From contig JAFEMH010000170.1 in assembly GCA_022495995.1 (NCBI GenBank), forward strand, positions 268,501 to 332,500: a stretch of DNA of 64,000 nucleotides, given 5' to 3'. The notes under the pieces are model-generated. The model had not been told where the DNA came from and ran no database searches. It worked only from the letters and a program-made list of their open reading frames with translations. Origin of the DNA: Adenophora triphylla var. japonica. Taxonomy: Eukaryota; Streptophyta; Magnoliopsida; Asterales; Campanulaceae. Below, piece by piece: positions 57,536-64,000 of the stretch; the first letter of the stretch is position 1; every line of letters begins with the position of its first letter. A program made the translations under genes and the position numbers.

Positions 57536-58387
57536 TGTTGGAACTTGTGTATGGCTTCTTTAAGACTTAACAGAAAAACTGACAGCAAAAGTAACGGAGA
57601 TTGAAAAACAAACGAATTCAAATCGAGTCTTGTATTTAATACAATCTCCGTAAGAGTTATTTGTCCCGCACTGGTGCTTACGGTTGTATGACAAAACTCT
57701 AGTAAGATAAAACGACTTACTATTAGTTATAAGGAGCACTCCAATATAACTAATCTAACGAACAACACAAGGTTTTAGAACTTTGGACTTGAAAGATTGA
57801 ATGCAACAATATGCAATGATTTGGGTATGTTAATCTATCTCTCTAGAGGGTAAAAGGCTCAGAATGACTGTGTATGTAAATTGAAATTCGGAGGGGAAGT
57901 ATATAAAGAGATTCAAAGGGTTTGGTGGCTTTTCCCTTGAAAAGTCACAACTTTTCGGGTATAACAGCATTTGCACGGCCGTGTCCAATGAACTGCACGG
58001 CCGTGCAAGGCAATATGCACGGTCGAGTTCAAGGCTCAGCACGGTCGAGTGGCAAGGCAAGGCACGGTGCACGGCCGTGTCCTAGACACTTGCACGGCCG
58101 TGCAGAAGCTTCTTCAGCCTGCTCGTCAGCCCTTTAGCCACAACAAGTCCACACCAATTTTGGGACCAACCCAAATCACACTTTGACCCAATATTTAAGT
58201 TACAAATCATTTGTCATTAATTTCTCATTCACACGGAAATGGTTTTGAGACATTAAATGAGTTATACATAATCTACAACAAATGTAGATTACCATTTGTA
58301 ACTAGTTCCGTTAACACATAACGAACTTCCGTTAGAAACTAGATCAACGTTAAGTTAAACTTAACTTTCCGTTATCCATTTCCAACA
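57536..58387 (-). repeat. Element III 3' LTR
   Basis: Left LTR on the plus strand, the 3' LTR in element orientation. It contains five or so GCACGGCCGTGC-type palindromes and GCACGGTCGAG variants (57972-58103) and a TATA-like TTTATATAC (minus strand, about 57893-57901). Confidence 0.95.
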
Positions 58388-58397
58388 ATCCCCCACA
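58388..58397 (-). other. Polypurine tract, element III
   Basis: Minus strand TGTGGGGGAT directly before the 3' LTR. Confidence 0.8.
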
Positions 58398-58920
58398 TGA
58401 ATGACAATTAATGCATGTATGCAAATTCGTCCAAAGTTCCGGCGAACTATTATTACATCGGGATAGATAGCTTGTGGCCTTGAATCTTCCCTAGTGAAAT
58501 ATTATCGGATATACTAGCCATTTGGTAGCGAGTCGCTTTGAACCGTGATCGTCGGGTGTATACCAAGACAATAATACTCACATAATAATTGCTCTAACAA
58601 TTGTTGTTCTCACGTTTTGTCCTTTTTGGCCCTGGACCGTATCTCATTCATAAGCGTTCATTTAGAGGCGGCCTTATTACCTCTCACTTATATAGGTGAT
58701 TCTCACTATAAGGAGTATCATGCACTACTCCACCCGTAGGTATAGAAATCATTAAAAGTTTTCTCAACTTAACCTTACCACTGCTGCATGTGCTTGTACT
58801 TGGATGTTACGGGAATGAGTATTCAACATCTCCAGGTTAATAAACCGAGTTGTTGTTTCCAAGTAACTCTACTAGAACTTATAACTTGGTTGTCTCATTG
58901 AACCAAGGGCCTGGGATCTC
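58398..58920 (-). other. Element III 3' untranslated region
   Basis: Between RNase H end and polypurine tract. No coding features seen. Confidence 0.6.
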
Positions 58921-59104
58921 CATTTCTCAAGGTTGAGTGTCCGCTATAAGTTCTTTTGTTGTGGGTTTTAAACCCATTCCCCTTAACAGTTTATACAGTT
59001 GATCTCGATTTATTCCTTTGGTAAACGGATCCGCTAAGTTATCACATGATTTCACATAATTAATAGTGATAACGCCATTCTTGATCAACTGTCTAATGGT
59101 ATTG

Positions 59105-59136
<32 letters not shown>

Positions 59137-59725
59137 GTACATACTATTTTGCCCTTCCAATTGGCGATTGACTATCATAATGGATTAGTATAGCGGCACG
59201 GGTTTGCTCCAACAAGGAACATCCTCCAGAAGTTCTTAAGCCATTCTGCTTCTTCCCCAGCCTTTATCTAATGCGATAAACTCGGATTCCATCGTGGATA
59301 CGGCTATACACGTTTGTTTGGAGGATTTCCATGACCTTTGCTCCTCCACCTATAGTGAATACATATCCACTTGTGGACTTAGAGTCTTTCGTGTTCGATA
59401 TCCAATTGGCATCACAGTATCCTTCTAATACTGCTGGATATTTATTGTAAAGTATCCCATGGTTTAATGTATACTTTAAATATCTTAGTACTCTCATTAG
59501 TGCTTTCCAATGATCGGTACTAGGATTGCTTGTGAACCTACTTAGTTTACTTACCGAATATGCAATGTCCGGGCGAGTACAATTTGTTAAGTACATCGAT
59601 CGCCAATTATTCTTGCATATTCCGGTTGAGAAACCGGTTCCCCTTTGTTCTTGGCTAAATGTAGAGCCAAGTCTACAGTGTCTTAGCCGGAGGGTCATGA
59701 AAGACATTGAATTTCCGAAGAACAT
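58921..59725 (-). pseudogene. Element III RNase H, broken
   Basis: Frame 59264-59725 carries [40 protein letters not shown], then loses the STAE motif through a frameshift near 59330. The C-terminal frame 58927-59178 has HIRRRHNTIRQLI and SCDNLADPFTKGINRDQ, the usual Copia RNase H end. Confidence 0.88.
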
Positions 59726-60365
59726 TCTCTAGGTAATGGGATTGTGAAAGAACTAATCCTTCAGATGTTCTAGAGATCTTTATCCCTAATATTACATCAG
59801 CTAACCCCATGTCTTTCATGTCAAAGTTCTTCTTTAACATGCCTTTGGTATTCATGATCAAATCATGATTACTTCCCATTATGAGCATGTCGTCTACATA
59901 AAGACAAACGATAACGAATGATTCAGATGTTCCTTTAATGTAGACACACTTGTCACATTCATTGATCTTGAATCCATTCGATAACATGGTTCTATCGAAC
60001 TTCTCATGCCATTGTTTAGGTGCTTGTTTTAGTCCATACAAGGATTTTACAAGTTTACACACCTTTCTTTCTTTACCAGGAACTATGAACCCTTCAGGTT
60101 GTTCCATGTAAATCTCTTCTTCAAGTTCTCCATTTAGGAAAGTAGTCTTCACATCCATTTGGTGTATCTCAAGATTATGCACTGCTGCAATAGCTATGAG
60201 AACACGAATAGATGTGATCCTTGTGACAGGGGAGTATGTATCGAAGAAATCATATCCCTCTTTCTGTCTAAAGCCTTTGGCAACTAGCCTAGCTTTGTAC
60301 TTTTCGATAGATCCATCCGCCTTATACTTCCGTTTAAGGATCCATTTGCAACCTAATGGTTTGCA
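59673..60365 (-). pseudogene. Element III reverse transcriptase, open core
   Basis: An open minus-strand frame from about 60365 includes [75 protein letters not shown] and LYVDDMLIMGSN (intact YVDD). It continues to [12 protein letters not shown] before a frame change near 59700 into RNase H. The core looks functional in sequence, but its flanks are broken. Confidence 0.9.
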
Positions 60366-61006
60366 ACCTGGAGGAGATCAACTAATTCCCAGTATTGTTG
60401 AGCATTATGGATTCTATTTCACCGTTAATAGCTTCTTTCGAACGAACTATCCGGACCGGACAAAGCTTCTTTAACTTGAGTTGATGGTTCGTTTTCTAAC
60501 ATGTAAGATTGAAAATCAGGACCAAAAGTCTTTTCCACTCTTGCCCTTTTGCTACGTCTCGGCTCTTCATCTTCTATTTGAGAAGGACCGGTTGTAGACT
60601 CATGTGTTCTCTTATTAGAACCTACATCTTTCTGTCCTTAACCGGAAAAATGTTTTCAAAGAATACCGCATTCCTTGATTCTATAGTAGTTCCTACGTGC
60701 ATATCCGAAATGTCCGATTTATGCACTATAAACCGATAGGCACTACTATTATTGGCATATCCAATAAAAACACGGTCCCAATGGTCTTTGGGCCAATCTT
60801 GACTTGTTTAGGCTTAGGTACTTCAACCTTGGCCAAACACCCCACACTTTAAGGTATTTAAAACATGGCCTACGATTATGCCACAATTCATAGGGCGTTT
60901 TATCAATACCTTTCTTGGGTATTTTATTAAGAACATAATTAGAAGTGAGTATTGCTTCCCCACAAGTTGTCGGGTAGGCTGAACCGATCAAAAGCGCGTT
61001 CATCAT
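60366..61006 (-). pseudogene. Element III integrase C-terminal part and linker
   Basis: Frame 60749-61006 starts [20 protein letters not shown], then TPYELWHNRRPCFKYLKVWG. Further on (60366-60748) frames shift repeatedly across the integrase-RT linker, which shows SRRSKRARVEK-like basic text. Confidence 0.8.
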
Positions 61007-62904
61007 CTCTTTGAGAGTATGGTTTTGCGTTCGGCAACTCCATTAGATTGAGGGGTATATGGAGCCGTTGTTTGATGAATTATGCCGGATTCCCAACATA
61101 ATCCTTCAAACGGTGCTTCATATTCTCCACCTCTATCGCTTCTAATTTTCTTAATTTTCAAGTTAAGTTGATTCTCAACTTCTTTCTTATAAGTCTCAAA
61201 AGCCCCTAAGGCTTCATCCTTACTTCTTAAGAGATAGACATAGCAATACTTAGTGCAATCATCTATAAATGTAATGAAGTACTTTTTACCTCCTCGAGTT
61301 TGCACTAGTTTTAAATCACATATGTCGGTGTGAATTAACTCGAGAGGTGTTGTGTCTCTTTGTATGGCATTAAATGGCGACTTTGTCATTTTTGCCTCAA
61401 CACAAACTTCGCACCTATTAGTCGAGTCGGATTTAGTCATTTGGATTAAATCTTGTCTCGCTAATTTCTTAATGGTGTCGAGGTTTACATGTCCTAATCT
61501 ATCATGCCATAAATTAGAACTTTCCGACAAATAAACATAAGGAACACAACTTTTATTCATCGCACCTTGGCGGATCACAGTCATTACATTCATTTTAAAA
61601 AGTCCCTCCTCGAGGTAACCTTTTCCAAGAAACAAACCATTCTTGGTTAGTACAAATTTGTCGGATTCGAATACTAGTCTAAAACCGGCCTTACTAAGCA
61701 AAGCGCCAGACACCAAATTTTTACGGATGTCTGGAACATGCAGCACATCCAACAAGGTTACTTCTTTTCCGGAAGTCATCTTCAAAATCACGTTTCCAAT
61801 GCCTTGAACATTGGAGGTCGCAGAATTTCCCATGTAGAGCTTTCTTCCGGAAATGGGAGTATAGGAGGAGAAACTTTCCTTGTTACCACAAATATGGCGG
61901 GTAGCACCGGTATCTATCCACCATGCTTTAGGGTTCTCCTCCAAATTTGCAACGTTGGCTTCAAAGACAACCGCTGCAAAGTCTAGGTCCATGTGGTCAA
62001 CATTGTTCGCCTCTTTCTTCGGGAGACGACAATCCCTTGACAAGTGGCCCGGTTTGCCACAATTATAGCAAGACCCTTTGAATTTCTTCGAGCCCTTCTT
62101 CTTCCCTTTCTTAGCATTCCCGGCATTTTCGGAATGCTTTCTCTTTGTGCCACTTGTGCTAGCCTCGGCGAGATTGACCTTTGCCTCCATCTTGCCTTTA
62201 GCAACTTTGGCCTCATTCATTCTATTGTTCTCTTCTATTTGAAGACGAACAACAATGTCTTCCAAGGACATCTCCTTGCGTTTATGCTTGAGATAGTTCT
62301 TGAAGTCCTTCCACGAAGGAGGCAACTTTTCAATAATAGAAGCCACCTTAAATGGATCATTCATGATCATCCCTTCGGCATCAAGCCCATGTAGAATGAT
62401 TTGGAATTCATCTACTTGAGTTGTTACCGATTTGGAATCGACCATCATAAAGTCAAGATACTTACCGACGACAAATTTCTTTGACCCGGCATCCTCGATC
62501 TTGTACTTCCTTTCCAAGGTGTCCCACAATGCCTTGGCTAACTCGACTGTACTATACACATTTTATAGTGCATCGTCAAGTCCATTCAAGATATAGTTTT
62601 TACAAAGAAAATTACCGTGAGCCCAAGCCTCCTTTGCCATTTGCCTTTGGGGGTCCGGATCACCTTTTTCTACCACCGGAGGATCTTCCTTTAAGAAGCG
62701 GTGCAAGCTTAGGGTGGTCAAGTAGAAGAGCATCTTCTGTTGCCATCTCTTGAAATCCACACCGGTGAATTTCGCGGGTTTCTCACCATGACTGATGTGA
62801 TGAGTTGTAGGAGCGGGAGCAACATTGTTGAATGTAGTATCACCTTGTGATGGAGGCGTCACATTCCCTTGACTTGATTCGGTGGAGTCTTTCTCGTTTG
62901 CCAT
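61003..62904 (-). pseudogene. Element III gag, protease and integrase core (one in-frame stop)
   Basis: ATG at 62904 opens MANEKDSTESSQGNVTPPSQ. The same frame is broken once by TAA (62560-62562, after NGLDDAL) and then runs 518 codons to 61003. Gag domain: [38 protein letters not shown]. Zinc knuckle [14 protein letters not shown]. Protease [16 protein letters not shown]-pre-integrase [17 protein letters not shown] and [14 protein letters not shown]. Integrase [28 protein letters not shown] and [10 protein letters not shown] with all three catalytic residues. A frameshift after VAERK ends it. Confidence 0.92.
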
Positions 62905-62947
62905 CTCTTGATAATCTTGAAGAAGCGTAAAAAATAACTCTTACGAT
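62905..62947 (-). other. Element III leader, 43 bp, self-complementary site instead of tRNA PBS
   Basis: Only 43 bases separate the 5' LTR from the gag ATG. No TGGTATCAGAGC-like site is present. Two bases after the LTR, the minus strand reads CGTAAGAGTTATTT (62945-62932), the exact reverse complement of AAATAACTCTTACG in the same strand of the LTR (63074-63061). Confidence 0.85.
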
Positions 62948-63800
62948 TGTTGGAACTTGTGTATGGCTTCTTTAAGACTTAACAGAAAAACTGACAGCAA
63001 AAGTAACGGAGATTGAAAAATAAACGAATTCAAGTCGAGTCTTGTATTTAATACAATCTCCGTAAGAGTTATTTGTCCCGCACTGGTGCTTACGGTTGTA
63101 TGACAAAACTCTAGTAAGATAAAACGACTTACTATTAGTTATAAGGAGCACTCCAATATAACTAATCTAACGAACAACACAAGGTTTTAGAACTTTGGAC
63201 TTGAAAGATTGAATGCAACAATATGCAATGATTTGGGTATGTTAATCTATCTCTCTAGAGGGTAAAAGGCTCGAGAATATTTGTGTATGTAAATTGAAAT
63301 TCGGAGGGGAAGTATATAAAGAGAGTCAAAGGGTTTGGTGGCTTTTCCCTTGAAAAGTCACAACTTTTCGGGTATAACAGCATTTGCACGGCCGTGTCCA
63401 ATGAACTGCACGGCCGTGCAAGGCAATATGCACGGTCGAGTTCAAGGCTCAGCACGGTCGAGTGGCAAGGCAAGGCACGGTGCACGGCCGTGTCCTAGAC
63501 ACTTGCACGGCCGTGCGGGAAGCTTCTTCGGCTGCTCGTCAGCCCTTTAGCCACAACAAGTCCACACCAATTTTGGGACCAACCCAAATCACACTTTGAC
63601 CCAATATTTAAGTTACAAATCATTTGTCATTAATTTCTCATTCACACGGAAATGGTTTTGAGACATTAAATGAGTTATACATAATCTACAACAAATGTAG
63701 ATTACCATTTGTAACTAGTTCCGTTAACACATAACGAACTTCCGTTAGAAACTAGATCAACGTTAAGTTAAACTTAACTTTCCGTTATCCATTTCCAACA
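62948..63800 (-). repeat. Element III 5' LTR
   Basis: 853 bp, pairs with 57536-58387. GCACGGCCGTGC palindromes at 63384-63518. A CCGTAAG...CTTACGG hairpin (63060-63095) overlaps the segment complementary to the leader. Confidence 0.95.
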
Positions 63801-64000
63801 TACACTAGCCAGATGGCTTATACTGGACATTGCCTTGACTTAGTTTTGGCCAAATCCTTGTGTACACTAGCTAATTAACTAGTGTACACTAGCTTAATTA
63901 CCCCATGAATCCAACTTGACACGAGCACAGCCTTGGCCATGATTTTAAGGATCTGTTACACAAAAGGTGACTATAAATTTAAAAAGTTAACATGATACTC
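63801..64000. repeat. Second copy of palindromic repeat region (runs off window)
   Basis: After TACAC the sequence 63862-64000 repeats 57002-57140 with few changes (CCCCATGAATCCAACTTGAC, then GGATCTGTTACACAAAAGGT), in direct orientation. With element III removed, the two copies are about 0.6 kb apart, suggesting a tandem or palindromic array continuing rightward. Confidence 0.85.

Larger units (their letters stand above)
57536..63800 (-). mobile_element. Copia element III, 6265 bp, minus strand
   Basis: LTRs begin TGTTGGAA and end TTCCAACA. Target duplication TACAC at 57531-57535 and 63801-63805. Coding order on the minus strand: gag, protease, integrase, RT, RNase H, typical Copia without an extra ORF. 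The two LTRs (852 and 853 bp) differ at roughly a dozen positions by eye. A gag stop, an integrase frameshift and RNase H damage inactivate it. The site where a tRNA primer binding site belongs is unusual. Confidence 0.95.

Noticed and set aside
57922..58137. 71-residue ORF in the element III LTR (repeated at 63335-63550)
   Set aside because: It follows from the GCACGGCCGTGC palindrome cluster in the LTR; noncoding LTR sequence.

Overview
The window is plant nuclear heterochromatin. I see no intact host gene, rRNA or tRNA. It is very AT-rich. The LTR retrotransposons are Ty1/Copia type, and two of them carry the extra 3' ORF typical of plant Sireviruses. There are CACTA, MULE and Stowaway elements and one captured pentatricopeptide (PPR) fragment. 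This fits a eudicot; I cannot name the species.

Layout: (1) 1-1923, minus-strand fragment of a Copia pol, cut in its protease active site. (2) A satellite array of about 22.6 kb, roughly 22 monomers of mostly 1.03-1.05 kb, in three blocks (1924-12881, 16658-21002, 46066-53403). Each monomer carries a sequence matching a CACTA transposon terminus plus two or so AT-rich subrepeats of about 150 bp. (3) A 3.8-kb Pack-MULE (12882-16657, 9-bp target duplication) carrying a retrotransposon gag fragment next to a PPR fragment. (4) Sirevirus-like Copia element I (21003-46065, duplication TTATA), whose 3' LTR is split by (5) the 14.55-kb Sirevirus-like Copia element II (30589-45138, duplication GTTGC). 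(6) A Stowaway MITE in the last array block (50380-50665). (7) A non-autonomous CACTA element (53478-54869, duplication TAC) in telomere-like DNA. (8) AT-rich intergenic DNA with microsatellites. (9) A palindromic repeat region (56885 to window end) into which the minus-strand Copia element III (57536-63800, duplication TACAC) inserted.

All retroelement coding regions are broken. The clearest unusual signals are these. Element III has no tRNA-type primer binding site; instead, 2 bases after its LTR lie 14 bases exactly complementary to its own LTR, which suggests self-priming. Elements I and II each scatter their own short inverted motif (GTGTTGCC/GGCAACAC in I; TTACCGGT/TTACCGAT in II) through LTRs, coding linkers and the extra ORF. 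The satellite monomers look derived from a CACTA transposon. The extra ORF of element II has its own promoter-like TATA, a probable leader intron and a lysine-rich coiled-coil tail rather than envelope features.

Insertion order: the array is oldest. The MULE, the MITE and element I came later, and element II came after element I. The LTR pairs differ only slightly by eye, so the LTR insertions are fairly recent.
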